Source: Pedobacter sp. PAMC26386 (GTDB taxonomy: Bacteria > Bacteroidota > Bacteroidia > Sphingobacteriales > Sphingobacteriaceae). From it: a DNA stretch of 64,000 nucleotides. Both the position numbers and the translations under genes were made by a program. The notes under the pieces are model-generated. The model was not told where the DNA came from. It made no database searches and was given only the letters and a program-made list of their open reading frames with translations. Location of the stretch: NCBI GenBank assembly GCA_014302835.1, contig CP060294.1, positions 4,241,067 through 4,305,066 of the forward strand. The letters run 5' to 3'. Shown here piece after piece: positions 43,895-53,545 of the stretch (position 1 is its first letter; each line of letters opens with the position of its first letter).

Positions 43895-45109
43895 CTACAA
43901 ATGGTGATTCAGACTTTCTTGTAAGAAAGGGTGATTCTTTGCAATTAAAGGTTTCTTACTTAATGCAGACAAAACTGTAAAGGTAAACAAGCCTACAAAA
44001 CCAATAGCTGTTCCTATTTCAATAATACCAAAGCCATTATGTGATTCCACAGTTCCAGGCATAATCATTTGGTAATAATCTACCCAGTGACCACACAAGA
44101 CAACTATACAAACTCCAAGCATGATATTTTCCTGTCTTTTATTATCACGATCCATCAATAACAGAACCGGTGCAAGGAAGTTTAATACTAAATTCAGGAA
44201 GAACCAGAACTTGTAAAATTCAAATCGTTTGTAAAAATACACAGTTTCTTCCGGCATGTTCGCATAATAGATCAACATAAATTGAGCAAACCATACATAA
44301 GTCCAGAAAATTGAGAACCCGAAGATGAATTGACCTAAGTTATGAAGGTGACTATTGTTAACCCATTGCATGTAACCTGCTTTTCTTAACAGAATGATGA
44401 TGATAGCCATTGTCGCTAAACTGCTCACCCACATTGCTGCGAAGTTATACCATCCAAACATGGTAGAGAACCAGTGTGCCTCTAATGACATCACCGTATC
44501 AAATGCAAAGATTGGCGTAGTAAAGCCGTAGATAACTAAAAATATACAAGAGTATTTAAAACTTTTCGTGTATGAATTTAAACCACCTTCTAAATCTTCG
44601 TTCGTAGATAATTTAGAAAGTAATAAAGCGAAGAAGCAATATACGCCTAAAAACACAACCTGACGTCCTAAAAAGAAAGGTACATTTAAGAAGGCAGATT
44701 TACCATCGATTAATTTATCATAGTTAGGAGAAGACGGGTCAGTTAAACCCGGTGCATTCCAGTGGTGATAAAGATTATGTGTATACAAACCTGCACCAAT
44801 AATAGCAATCAATATGACTACTGCAATTGGCAATACTCTTGCCATTGCTTGTGGTACACGTAGTATAGATGCAGACCAACCTGCTTGTGCGACAAACTGA
44901 ACAGCTAAAAAGAATGCGCCCGACATACATACACATGCGAAGTAATAGGCCATAAGTAACAGGTTGGCAAAAGTCCGTTCATGGAGACCATGATCTGAAA
45001 AACCGTAAGCTATACTCGCGATACCGATTACGATCGCTACTATACTTAAAGTTTTAGCCTTTCCTGTAAACTCGAACTGCTCAGTAAAATTATAATTGTG
45101 AGTTCCCAT
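43895..45109 (-). CDS. actF: alternative complex III membrane subunit ActF
   Basis: This 404-residue membrane protein has about ten helices and matches ActF, a NrfD/PsrC-like paralogue of ActC described as a quinol:cytochrome c oxidoreductase subunit. Landmarks include H-H-W-N-A-P-G-L-T-D-P near 115 and the W-F-S-T-M-F-G-W-Y-N-F segment. In the known complex it may contribute a proton path rather than the quinol site. It is the last act gene, 63 bases before coxII, which links the two complexes in one transcript. Confidence 0.92.
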   Translation of the reverse strand: MGTHNYNFTEQFEFTGKAKTLSIVAIVIGIASIAYGFSDHGLHERTFANLLLMAYYFACVCMSGAFFLAVQFVAQAGWSASILRVPQAMARVLPIAVVILIAIIGAGLYTHNLYHHWNAPGLTDPSSPNYDKLIDGKSAFLNVPFFLGRQVVFLGVYCFFALLLSKLSTNEDLEGGLNSYTKSFKYSCIFLVIYGFTTPIFAFDTVMSLEAHWFSTMFGWYNFAAMWVSSLATMAIIIILLRKAGYMQWVNNSHLHNLGQFIFGFSIFWTYVWFAQFMLIYYANMPEETVYFYKRFEFYKFWFFLNLVLNFLAPVLLLMDRDNKRQENIMLGVCIVVLCGHWVDYYQMIMPGTVESHNGFGIIEIGTAIGFVGLFTFTVLSALSKKPLIAKNHPFLQESLNHHL

Positions 45110-45123
45110 TTATATCTGCTTTT

Positions 45124-45711
45124 CTATTGTATTTGTTGTAATTGTTGAACATACATCACTACTTTCCATCTTTGATCTGGAGTAAGCTGAGAAGCATGTG
45201 ATCCCATGTTATTTAAACCGTACATGATAGTGTGATAGATTTTTCCTTCTGATAAATCTTTCATCAAGCCACCACGTGATGACGATGCATCACCATGATA
45301 AGCTGGTACACCAGTAAATTTCTCAATTTGAACAAGGTGTCCTTTACCATCTCCTTTTTCACCGTGACAAGGTCCGCAGAATACAGTGAAGTAATGTTTA
45401 CCTGACAATAAGTTCTGTGGTGTCTTAGCTAGTGGATTATGCAAGTTTAAACCTGCCGCTTCATAGCCTTCTTTAGTATTTGCATACTCATACTTTACAA
45501 ATCCAATTGGATTAGTATTTGCAGGAGGTGTTTGCGCAGTTTGTCCGTTTGCAAAGTTTGGATTTTTCTGATCTGGATCAAAAGCAATATGATCATACAT
45601 ATTCCTCGCATATTCCAATCCTGGATTATTCTTATCTCTGCAAGACGAAAGTGTTGTAACAGCAAGGGCAAGAACAACAAATGAGGCTGCAACTATTTTA
45701 TTCTTATTCAT
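45124..45711 (-). CDS. actE: alternative complex III monoheme cytochrome c ActE
   Basis: This 195-residue lipoprotein has the lipobox S-S-C (C24) and one heme-binding motif F-C-G-P-C-H, followed by G-E-K-G-D-G-K-G. It carries electrons between the ActB/ActA centres and the oxidase. The start is set at the ATG at 45711 (M-N-K-N-K-I-V-A-A), which gives a compact signal peptide and an 8-base overlap with actD. The longer frame from 45732 adds M-K-G-S-I-L-A and a larger overlap. Confidence 0.92.
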   Translation of the reverse strand: MNKNKIVAASFVVLALAVTTLSSCRDKNNPGLEYARNMYDHIAFDPDQKNPNFANGQTAQTPPANTNPIGFVKYEYANTKEGYEAAGLNLHNPLAKTPQNLLSGKHYFTVFCGPCHGEKGDGKGHLVQIEKFTGVPAYHGDASSSRGGLMKDLSEGKIYHTIMYGLNNMGSHASQLTPDQRWKVVMYVQQLQQIQ

Positions 45712-46240
45712 AGCTAATATACTTCCTTTCATTGTGCTTAACTTCTATAGCACCAGCTTCTTTTAATAATCCGTCAATTTTACTGTGATCTCCGTTTTCC
45801 TGAGCATCAACAGCTATAATAAATCTATCATCTGTGGCTCTTAAGTCCATTACTCTTGGCGCTCTTCCTGGGAAAAGGTGAGTAGATGCATAATAAGATC
45901 CAACTAAACCAAATGCACAGAATAAAATAGTAACCTCAAACATAATCGGAATAAAATCCGGTAATGCGAAAGCTGGTTTACCACCAATATTATGTCTCCA
46001 GTCTACTACCGAAGTAAGATAGATCAGTGCAAATGCTGATATCGTTCCGGTTATCCCGCAGAAAAATGCAAGGATATCCAATCTTGATCTTTTAATCCCT
46101 AACTTGGCTTCGATGCCGTGAATAGGCATAGGCGTGTAAACATCATGGATCTTAATGTTGTTCTCCTGTAACTTTTCGATGCCATGCATCATTTCGTCAG
46201 GATCGCCAAAACTGCCTAAAATATATTTGATATTACTCAT
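45704..46240 (-). CDS. actD: alternative complex III subunit ActD (DUF3341)
   Basis: This 178-residue protein has a cytoplasmic N-terminal alpha/beta domain (Y-I-L-G-S-F-G-D-P-D-E, with V-Y-T-P-M-P-I-H-G), two membrane helices (about 57-79 and 93-116) and a C-terminal tail. This is the DUF3341/ActD architecture. The subunit anchors and shapes the membrane part of the complex. It starts two bases after the actC stop and overlaps actE by 8 bases. Confidence 0.93.
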   Translation of the reverse strand: MSNIKYILGSFGDPDEMMHGIEKLQENNIKIHDVYTPMPIHGIEAKLGIKRSRLDILAFFCGITGTISAFALIYLTSVVDWRHNIGGKPAFALPDFIPIMFEVTILFCAFGLVGSYYASTHLFPGRAPRVMDLRATDDRFIIAVDAQENGDHSKIDGLLKEAGAIEVKHNERKYISYE

Positions 46241-46242
46241 TG

Positions 46243-47715
46243 TTATATTTTTGCGTATTCTTCTTGTTTAACACTATCAAATTTCTCTAAAGATTCAACG
46301 TATTCTTTAACGTGAACTTTGTCCAAATGACCTTCTTTAATCTGTGCAAGTTTAGCTTGCTCACTTGATGTTTTAAGTAATAGTTTAACCTCTGCAATTG
46401 CAATTGAAGGCAGAACTCTTAAGAACAACAGGAATAAAGTAAAGAATACCCCGATTGAACCTACAAAGACACTCACATCTACCCATGTTGGATAGAACAT
46501 CGCCCAACTTGAAGGAAGGTAATCACGGTGTAAAGAGGTAACGATAATTACGAAACGCTCAAACCACATACCGATGTTTACCACGATAGACAAGATCCAT
46601 GTTGCAGGTATGCTTAAACGGATTTTCTTGAACCACAGTAACTGCGGAGAAATTACGTTACAAGTCATCATCATCCAGTATGCCCACCAGTATGGACCAG
46701 TTGAACGGTTGATGAAGGCATATGCTTCATATTCTGAACCTGAATACCAGGCGATAAAAAACTCAGTGATGTAAGCTACACCCACAATCGATCCTGTAAG
46801 AATGATGATCTTGTTCATCGATTCAATGTGGAACATGGTGATGTAGTTTTCAAGACCCAATACTTTACGGGCAACCAGTAATAAGGTTAACACCATGGCG
46901 AAACCAGAGAAGATCGCACCAGCCACAAAATATGGAGGGAAGATTGTAGTGTGCCATCCCGGGATAACCGAGGTAGCAAAGTCCATTGATACAATCGTGT
47001 GTACCGAAAGTACCAGTGGTGTAGAGATACCAGCAAGAATCAGAGACACTGTCTCAAAACGCTGCCATGTTTTAACGTTACCACTCCATCCGAAAGAGAA
47101 GATAGAGTAAATTCTGCGACGTAAGCCTGTTGCACGGTCACGGATAGTAGCAATATCTGGTAATAAACCTGTGTACCAGAATAATAAGGATACAGAGAAA
47201 TAAGTTGAGATCGCAAACATATCCCAAACCAGTGGTGAGTTAAAGTTTACCCATAATGAACCAAATTGATTCGGTAAAGGTAATACCCAGTAAGCTAACC
47301 ATGGTCTTCCCATGTGGGATACAACATAAGTTGCGGCACAGATAACGGCAAAAATTGTCATCGCCTCTGCCGACCTGTTGATCGAGTTACGCCAGTTTTG
47401 ACGGAAGAGTAATAATACCGCCGAAATCAGTGTTCCTGCGTGACCAATACCTACCCACCATACGAAACCGGTGATATCCCATGCCCATCCTACAGTTTTG
47501 TTTAATCCCCATGCTCCGATACCGTTCCAGAAAGTATAACTTACTGCAACTAACCATAAGGTAGCTCCCATCAGGGAAACTATAAAACCTATCCACCAAG
47601 CCCTGTTGGGCTTATTCTCAACTGGCATTAAGATATCATCCGTAATTTTTGCATACGTGATATCATTGCCGGTGATTAGTGGTTCTCTTAATATTGATTC
47701 GTTATGTCCTGACAT
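46243..47715 (-). CDS. actC: alternative complex III quinol-site subunit ActC (NrfD-like)
   Basis: This 490-residue NrfD/PsrC-family membrane protein has about ten helices. V-W-W-V-G-I-G-H-A-G-T-L-I-S (about 68-81) and the second S-V-H-T-I-V-S-M-D-F-A motif hold the conserved His and Asp residues next to the quinol pocket. The C-terminal tail beyond the last helix (about 445-490) is hydrophilic. It oxidises menaquinol and passes electrons to the iron-sulfur chain in ActB. It lies 23 bases after actB. Confidence 0.94.
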   Translation of the reverse strand: MSGHNESILREPLITGNDITYAKITDDILMPVENKPNRAWWIGFIVSLMGATLWLVAVSYTFWNGIGAWGLNKTVGWAWDITGFVWWVGIGHAGTLISAVLLLFRQNWRNSINRSAEAMTIFAVICAATYVVSHMGRPWLAYWVLPLPNQFGSLWVNFNSPLVWDMFAISTYFSVSLLFWYTGLLPDIATIRDRATGLRRRIYSIFSFGWSGNVKTWQRFETVSLILAGISTPLVLSVHTIVSMDFATSVIPGWHTTIFPPYFVAGAIFSGFAMVLTLLLVARKVLGLENYITMFHIESMNKIIILTGSIVGVAYITEFFIAWYSGSEYEAYAFINRSTGPYWWAYWMMMTCNVISPQLLWFKKIRLSIPATWILSIVVNIGMWFERFVIIVTSLHRDYLPSSWAMFYPTWVDVSVFVGSIGVFFTLFLLFLRVLPSIAIAEVKLLLKTSSEQAKLAQIKEGHLDKVHVKEYVESLEKFDSVKQEEYAKI

Positions 47716-47738
47716 AATGTGTTTTCTTTAATATCAGC

Positions 47739-50700
47739 TTACGCTTGTACTGTTGGTAATGAATCTGTGTTTCTAATTTTTGTCATGTAACCTACTCCCG
47801 GTTGCGTATTGATTTCTTCCAATACATAGTAAACGCGTTCACTACGTAATGCTTTCGATACTTCCGATTCCGGATCGTTGCCATCACCAAATATAATTGC
47901 ATTTGCTGAACAAGCTTCCTGACATGCCATTTTGATATCGCCATCTTTCAACGGACGTTTAGCAATCTTAGCTGACAATTTACCAGCCTGGATACGTTGG
48001 ATACACATTGAGCATTTCTCCATAACCCCTCTTGAACGCGTAGTCACATCAGGGTTAAGAACCAGCTGAGTGAATTCATTGTTCAGGTAGTTATCGAAAC
48101 GTGAATCATTCCAGTAGTTAAACCAGTTGAAACGACGAACTTTATACGGGCAGTTATTTGCACAATAACGTGTACCTACACAACGGTTATAAGCCATGTG
48201 GTTCAGACCATCCGAAGAGTGAGTCGTTGCCAATACCGGACAAACAGTCTCACAAGGAGCGTGATCACAGTGCTGACATAACATTGGCTGATGTACAACA
48301 GATACCCGGTCAAGATTTTCCATATGGGCAATCTCTTTCTCCTCAGATACGCTCTTATCGCCTTCTTCAAAGCTATAGTAACGATCGATACGAATCCAGT
48401 GCATCTCTCTGCGTCTGCGAACCTCATCACGGCCCACTACAGGGATATTATTTTCTACGTTACAAGCAACAATACAAGAACCACAACCAGTACAAGCATT
48501 CAGATCGATTGCCATTACCCAGTTGTTACCTGGTTTTTCGTATTTATCCCATAAATCGTAAGTTTTATGTTCACTATCATGCTTACCAGTTCCAGCAGCA
48601 GGATTTTTCACATATTCTTTGAAAGTTGCTTCGCGAATAATGTTTCTTCCCTCGAAAGAGTGGTGAGTCTGTGTTTGAGCCAGCTCGTTAGTAGCACCAG
48701 TTTTAGTAATCGTGATAGTTGTTGCATATTGCAGTGTTCCATTGCTGAAGCTTACAAATGGATAAGCATTCTTACCAACATTATCACCAGCCTTACCTAC
48801 TTTAGTACGTCCATAACCTAAAGCTATAGAAGCTGTACCCTGTGCCTGCCCAGGTTGAACAAGAACTGGTAAAGTAACGGTATAACCATTGTTGCCTTTT
48901 ACATCAACAACATCAAATTCTTTAATCCCTAGTGACTCAGCGAATTTAGGCGCAAGAGCGATATAGTTATCCCATGTTACTTTAGAAACCGGATCAGGTA
49001 ATTCCTGTAAAAATGCATTGTTTGCATGTCTACCGTCACGCATGGCAACACTTTCATAAACCTGAAGTTCAATATCTTTAGCTAAAGCACTACTGCTTTT
49101 CACTACCGATGGCGCAACTGCTGCTAACGAAAGATTGAAGGTATAAGAGCCAGCCGTTTTAGGCGCTGAAGCAAATACTCCAGTCTGCAACACTTCATTC
49201 CATGTTTTACCTAAAACAGGAAGTATGTTTTTCTCCCAGTTATTACGTACATACTGGTAGTAATCTTTAACAGGAGCGTTAGACCAGATCAGTAAACTCT
49301 GCTCTGCCTGACGTGAATTGAATACCGGGTTGATGGTTGGCTGAACGATCGAATAAGACCCTTCGTAGCTGTTTGCATCACCCCATGATTCTAAGTAGTT
49401 CTGATTAGCTGCAATTACATCACATAAAGTTGAAGTCTCATCCTTACGGTCTGAGAACGAAACTTTCAATGGAACTTTGCTTAATCCATCAGTGAATGAT
49501 TTCACATTGATCACATCGTAAGCAGGATTGCTGTCTAAAAAGAATACAGCAGCAATTTCGCCCCTGTTCATCTCATTTAAGAACTCTGCAAATTCAGCAT
49601 CATTACCTGAATAACGTTTGTTAGGATTATCCAAATCGATAGTCGTACCATAACTGCCGATAGCAGAGTTGATCGCATTTACTAAGATCTGAGTAGAAAC
49701 ATCGTTAGAACCACATACTACTAAAGCTTTACCTTTTTGCTGAACTAATTCCTTAGCCATCAATTTAATTGCTTTTTCTGCAGTAGGATTCTTAGGTAAA
49801 GAACCACCAGCTAAACTGCCACCAGTGATTTCATTATATAAGGTAATCAAAGCAGGACCCTGCTCTGAGATTTTAACCGGGATGCGGGTATCAGCATTGG
49901 TACCAGTCAAACTCATTCCAGCTTCGAACTGGAAGTGACGTGACATCTTACCTTTTGCCAATGATTTGTTGTTTCTGTTAGAAACATACTGAGCAGTGTA
50001 TTCTTCACCGCTAATCCATGTACCTAAAAAGTCAGCAGCAAAACTCACGATTAAGTCAGCTTTGTCGAAGTTATATTTAGGAATGACAGCTTTACCAAAA
50101 CTATTCTCATTTGCTTTGATGATACCTGTATAAGATACGGCATCGTACTGTACATGTTTTGTAGTAGGATAAGCAGCTGTAAAGTCTGCAACTACTGCTT
50201 TAGTAGAAGGACTGTATACCGATGAAGAAATGATGCGGATTTTCTTGCCCGAAGCTTTTGCCTTAGCGAGCTCTGCAGCTACAAAAGCATCAACCTTCGC
50301 CCAGGTAGTCTCATCATTCTTTAATACAGGTGCTTTAAGTTTCGAGACATCGTACAAATCTAATACAGAAGCCTGAGCCTGAGCATCAGTACCACAATTG
50401 AATTCACCCGAATTAGGATTTGGTTCAATTTTGATAGGTCTACCCTCTCTGGTTTTCACCAGGATACTTTGGCCATTATAACTTGAAACATAATAATTCG
50501 GGATACCCGGGATTACTTCTTCAGGTTTAATCAGGTAAGGTATTGATTTGTGAATAGGAGCAGGCTGACAAGCTGCAAGCGTTACCGCACCAAGACCAAA
50601 GCCTAAGGCTTTTAAAAAGTCACGGCGAGGAGTTACTGTACTTAATCCTGCTTCATTTAAAACATCTTCTATTGGAAGCGGCTCTGCAAATTCGTTTTTG

Positions 50701-50771
50701 TTGTTTTCAACAAAATCGGAGGTCTTGTTAAATTCCTCTAAGCCTTTCCAGTATTTTTTATTGCTTTCCAT
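47739..50771 (-). CDS. actB: alternative complex III iron-sulfur subunit ActB
   Basis: This 1010-residue periplasmic subunit has a variant twin-arginine signal, T-P-R-R-D-F-L-K-A-L (about 47-56), followed by L-A-A-C, which may be lipidated. The first part (to about 720) is a molybdopterin-oxidoreductase-like fold that binds no molybdenum cofactor in known ActB proteins. The ferredoxin-like part holds four cysteine clusters: C-T-G-C-G-S-C-I-V-A-C, C-Q-H-C-x4-C-x3-C, C-V-G-T-R-Y-C-x3-C and C-S-M-C with C-Q-E-A-C. These fit one [3Fe-4S] and three [4Fe-4S] centres. It connects ActC with the heme subunit ActA. Confidence 0.95.
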   Translation of the reverse strand: MESNKKYWKGLEEFNKTSDFVENNKNEFAEPLPIEDVLNEAGLSTVTPRRDFLKALGFGLGAVTLAACQPAPIHKSIPYLIKPEEVIPGIPNYYVSSYNGQSILVKTREGRPIKIEPNPNSGEFNCGTDAQAQASVLDLYDVSKLKAPVLKNDETTWAKVDAFVAAELAKAKASGKKIRIISSSVYSPSTKAVVADFTAAYPTTKHVQYDAVSYTGIIKANENSFGKAVIPKYNFDKADLIVSFAADFLGTWISGEEYTAQYVSNRNNKSLAKGKMSRHFQFEAGMSLTGTNADTRIPVKISEQGPALITLYNEITGGSLAGGSLPKNPTAEKAIKLMAKELVQQKGKALVVCGSNDVSTQILVNAINSAIGSYGTTIDLDNPNKRYSGNDAEFAEFLNEMNRGEIAAVFFLDSNPAYDVINVKSFTDGLSKVPLKVSFSDRKDETSTLCDVIAANQNYLESWGDANSYEGSYSIVQPTINPVFNSRQAEQSLLIWSNAPVKDYYQYVRNNWEKNILPVLGKTWNEVLQTGVFASAPKTAGSYTFNLSLAAVAPSVVKSSSALAKDIELQVYESVAMRDGRHANNAFLQELPDPVSKVTWDNYIALAPKFAESLGIKEFDVVDVKGNNGYTVTLPVLVQPGQAQGTASIALGYGRTKVGKAGDNVGKNAYPFVSFSNGTLQYATTITITKTGATNELAQTQTHHSFEGRNIIREATFKEYVKNPAAGTGKHDSEHKTYDLWDKYEKPGNNWVMAIDLNACTGCGSCIVACNVENNIPVVGRDEVRRRREMHWIRIDRYYSFEEGDKSVSEEKEIAHMENLDRVSVVHQPMLCQHCDHAPCETVCPVLATTHSSDGLNHMAYNRCVGTRYCANNCPYKVRRFNWFNYWNDSRFDNYLNNEFTQLVLNPDVTTRSRGVMEKCSMCIQRIQAGKLSAKIAKRPLKDGDIKMACQEACSANAIIFGDGNDPESEVSKALRSERVYYVLEEINTQPGVGYMTKIRNTDSLPTVQA

Positions 50772-50817
50772 TTAAGCTATATTACTGTTTATCGAACGTT
50801 CTTTTTACTAAACTCTA

Positions 50818-52113
50818 TTAATAGTGACATTTACCACACTCAATTCCACCTAATGCTGCAGGTGTAATTTTCTCACCTTTTTTGATTTTCTCATGAGCCT
50901 CAATAATTTTGGTGTAGAATGCGTTGTCTTTAACTTCTAATTTGGTGTCCTTATGACAGTTGATACACCATTTCATGGTTAGAGGAGAATACTGATAAAT
51001 CTCTTCCATTGTATTTACTGGTCCGTGACAAGCAAAACAAACTGGTTCGTTTGGTTTCAACCCTTTTTCTTTACGGATAGCTTCTTCAGCTACAACAACG
51101 TGTTGAGAGTGATTAAAGTAAGCGAAATCAGGAAGGTTGTGAACACGTACCCACTCAATTGGTTTTTCTTTAGACTTGTCATAAGTCATTTTATCTGCAT
51201 CATAACCCAATGCATTGTAGATTTTCTGAATCTCTGGTGAAATGTTTCCATCATGGCTGTCTCTTGCCTGAACCTGTTTGTGACAGTTCATACAAACGTT
51301 AAGCGAAGGTATAGTTGCATTTTTCGATTCAAATGCACCTGCGTGACAGTATTGACAGTCAATCTGATTTACACCAGCGTGTAATTCGTGAGAGAATTTA
51401 ATTGGCTGAGTTGGCTGGTAACCAGTAGCAACACCAGTGTTCCACATACCCATCCATCCAAATGAACCTAAACTGATTACTAAACACAGGATCACAAAGA
51501 AAACAAACTTCTTGTTTTTGAATAACTGACCAATGCCAGCCATCATTGAAACCTTCTCCTGGTCTTCTTCGATTTCTACGCCTTGTTTTTTCAGGATCAA
51601 ACGCTCAAGCATTTTGATTGCTCTTGCCAGAATCACTAATACAATAATAGAGATCAGGATTACAGCAATAACTCCAACGATAGAGAAATTTGAAACTTCA
51701 TCAGAAGCACCACCCGCAACAACCGCTCCTTCTTTTTTAGGCTCACCTGCTTTAACATAAGCAAGGATACTTTTAATCTGCTCAGGCGTTAATGATGGAA
51801 ACGCTGTCATCTCAGCATTCGGGTTCCACTTAGAAGCCTCTACAGCCTCTTTGTCTCCCGACGCGATAAATGCCGGAGCATTGTTGATCCATTTTAACAA
51901 AAACGCTTCGCTTTTTGTAGGTACAATCGTTTGTAATGCCGGGCCGATCAAATCGCGGTCCAGTGCATGACATGAAGTACATTTTTCCTTGAAGATTTTT
52001 CTACCTTCTACTGCGTCTTGTGCTTGCGTACCAGAAACGATTAAAACAGATAGAGCCGTAAACATAAATGCCGACTTCCAAACTCTTCTAATGATCAATG
52101 AGATATTCCTCAT
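50818..52113 (-). CDS. actA: alternative complex III multiheme cytochrome c ActA
   Basis: This 431-residue protein has a signal peptide (about 1-31, T-Q-A-Q), a class I cytochrome c domain with C-T-S-C-H (about 45-49), a hydrophobic helix (about 147-170), a second one (about 198-222), and then five more heme motifs: C-Q-Y-C-H, C-M-N-C-H, C-F-A-C-H, C-I-N-C-H and C-G-K-C-H. ActA is usually described as pentaheme, so the N-terminal domain provides a sixth site. It is the first gene of the operon, with a good promoter match 80 bases upstream. Confidence 0.94.
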   Translation of the reverse strand: MRNISLIIRRVWKSAFMFTALSVLIVSGTQAQDAVEGRKIFKEKCTSCHALDRDLIGPALQTIVPTKSEAFLLKWINNAPAFIASGDKEAVEASKWNPNAEMTAFPSLTPEQIKSILAYVKAGEPKKEGAVVAGGASDEVSNFSIVGVIAVILISIIVLVILARAIKMLERLILKKQGVEIEEDQEKVSMMAGIGQLFKNKKFVFFVILCLVISLGSFGWMGMWNTGVATGYQPTQPIKFSHELHAGVNQIDCQYCHAGAFESKNATIPSLNVCMNCHKQVQARDSHDGNISPEIQKIYNALGYDADKMTYDKSKEKPIEWVRVHNLPDFAYFNHSQHVVVAEEAIRKEKGLKPNEPVCFACHGPVNTMEEIYQYSPLTMKWCINCHKDTKLEVKDNAFYTKIIEAHEKIKKGEKITPAALGGIECGKCHY

Positions 52114-52194
52114 AATGAGTATTTTATGCTTTATTTTAAAAAACTGTAATGAACGTATTGATGTTTAAACTCTTGTTCTTCACCAAAACGTCCA

Positions 52195-52228
52195 CAAAAG
52201 TAAAATTTATTAAGTTACCAATGACAAA
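52195..52228 (-). promoter_or_regulatory. candidate promoter of the act-cox operon
   Basis: On the minus strand TTTG (52228-52225) is followed after 22 bases by TACTTTTG (52202-52195), an exact TAnnTTTG match. The leader before actA would be about 75 bases. Confidence 0.55.
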
Positions 52229-52291
52229 GAAATGACAGTAAATACAATTTATAATCATTCTAAACTTTGGGCTTTTCTGGCTTTAAACGAA

Positions 52292-52325
52292 GAAAATCAG
52301 CAAATTTTTCAATTTGCTGATTTTC
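52292..52325 (-). terminator. hairpin after the deoxyhypusine-synthase-like gene
   Basis: Perfect 15-base arms (52292-52306 and 52311-52325) with a four-base loop lie 40 bases beyond the stop codon. The T-run after it is weak on the minus strand (TCGTTT). A smaller AAAATCCA/TGGATTTT pairing lies between it and the gene. Confidence 0.55.
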
Positions 52326-52364
52326 ATACGAACCAAAATCCAGATCAGGATTTGGATTTTTAAT

Positions 52365-53345
52365 TTACATTTTTAATATCCATGCAAAAATTAATGGCGC
52401 GACAATAGTGGCATCAGATTCTACGATAAACTTAGGTGTATTGATGTCCAGCTTGCCCCAGGTGATCTTTTCATTTGGAACCGCTCCTGAATACGAACCA
52501 TAAGAAGTAGTCGAATCAGAGATCTGGCAAAAATAACTCCAGAACGGAATGTTCTCCATTTCCATATCCTGATATAACATAGGAACAACACAGATTGGGA
52601 AATCACCGGCGATACCGCCACCAATCTGGAAGAACCCAATTCCTTTTCCTGCACTGTTTTTAATATACCAGTCAGCAAGGTAACCCATATATTCAATACC
52701 ACTTTTCATTGTCGAAGCTTGCAATTCGTTTTTCATCACATAAGAAGCGAAGATATTTCCCATGGTTGAATCTTCCCATCCCGGAACTACAATTGGCAGA
52801 TTTTTTTCCGCAGCTGCAAGCATCCATGAATTTTTCGGGTCAATTTCATAATATTGTTCCAATACACCGCTTAACAACATTTTGTACATATACTCATGTG
52901 GGAAATAACGCTCACCTGCTTTTTCAGCATTTGACCAGATATCATGAATATGTTTTTGTAAACGTCTGAAAGCTTCTTCTTCAGGAATACAAGTATCGGT
53001 TACACGGTTATAGTGGTTTTCTAATAAATCCCATTCGTCCTGTGGACTTAAGTCACGGTAGTTAGGTACACGTTTATAATGTGAATGGGCAACAAGGTTC
53101 ATAATATCTTCTTCCAGATTTGCACCTGTACATGAAATTATAGAAACTTTATCCTGACGGATCATCTCTGCCAATGAAATTCCCAGTTCTGCAGTACTCA
53201 TTGCACCAGCAAGGGTAATCATCATTTTACCACCTTCATCTAAATGCGTCTCATAGCCTTTAGCCGCATCCATCATTGCTGCTGCGTTGAAATGGAGGTA
53301 GTGCCCTTCCATGAATTTTGATATTGGTCCTCTTGTTACGCTCAT
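52365..53345 (-). CDS. deoxyhypusine synthase family protein
   Basis: This 326-residue protein has the DHS Rossmann-type fold: S-I-I-S-C-T-G-A-N-L-E-E-D for NAD binding, V-P-G-W-E-D-S-T-M-G-N near the middle, and the lysine in T-W-G-K that forms the enzyme-spermidine intermediate in DHS. Bacteria lack eIF5A, so bacterial members are thought to make homospermidine or other polyamines. The start is set at the ATG at 53345 (M-S-V-T-R-G-P-I). The longer frame opens with TTG at 53384, inside a promoter match. It stands alone between the act operon and the araC gene. Confidence 0.87.
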   Translation of the reverse strand: MSVTRGPISKFMEGHYLHFNAAAMMDAAKGYETHLDEGGKMMITLAGAMSTAELGISLAEMIRQDKVSIISCTGANLEEDIMNLVAHSHYKRVPNYRDLSPQDEWDLLENHYNRVTDTCIPEEEAFRRLQKHIHDIWSNAEKAGERYFPHEYMYKMLLSGVLEQYYEIDPKNSWMLAAAEKNLPIVVPGWEDSTMGNIFASYVMKNELQASTMKSGIEYMGYLADWYIKNSAGKGIGFFQIGGGIAGDFPICVVPMLYQDMEMENIPFWSYFCQISDSTTSYGSYSGAVPNEKITWGKLDINTPKFIVESDATIVAPLIFAWILKM

Positions 53346-53381
53346 TTTAATTAAGATTATTCTGTTTTGTATAAACCGCCG

Positions 53382-53389
53382 CAAAAATA
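53382..53389 (-). promoter_or_regulatory. candidate -7 element for the deoxyhypusine-synthase-like gene
   Basis: The minus strand reads TATTTTTG, an exact TAnnTTTG match. It overlaps the rejected TTG start at 53384-53382 and would leave a leader of about 30 bases. No TTG is visible at the expected upstream distance. Confidence 0.4.
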
Positions 53390-53478
53390 AGTAAATATTA
53401 TTAAAAACCAGCCCAGGTTAAATACACAGACCTAAATGAATAAGCTTTTTTATTTAGAATCCTTATAAATAAAACAAG

Positions 53479-53486
53479 TATATTTG
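53479..53486 (+). promoter_or_regulatory. candidate -7 element for the araC-type gene
   Basis: TATATTTG matches TAnnTTTG exactly, 60 bases before the ATG. A TTTA at 53453-53456, 22 bases upstream, is a one-mismatch partner. The stretch from 53390 to 53478 holds no gene. Confidence 0.4.
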
Positions 53487-53545
53487 GAAAAATAAATTAA
53501 CCTCCTGATCTCAGTTCCAGTTAAGGATTAATTCAAATAACTCAG

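Noticed and set aside
48158..48622. 154-codon open frame on the plus strand inside actB
   Set aside because: It lies opposite well-conserved ferredoxin codons of actB, and its His/Tyr/Pro-rich translation matches no family I know. It is an antisense shadow.
53346..53384. N-terminal extension of the deoxyhypusine-synthase-like gene from TTG
   Set aside because: The TTG is inside a -7 promoter match, and the family start M-S-V-T-R-G is at 53345.
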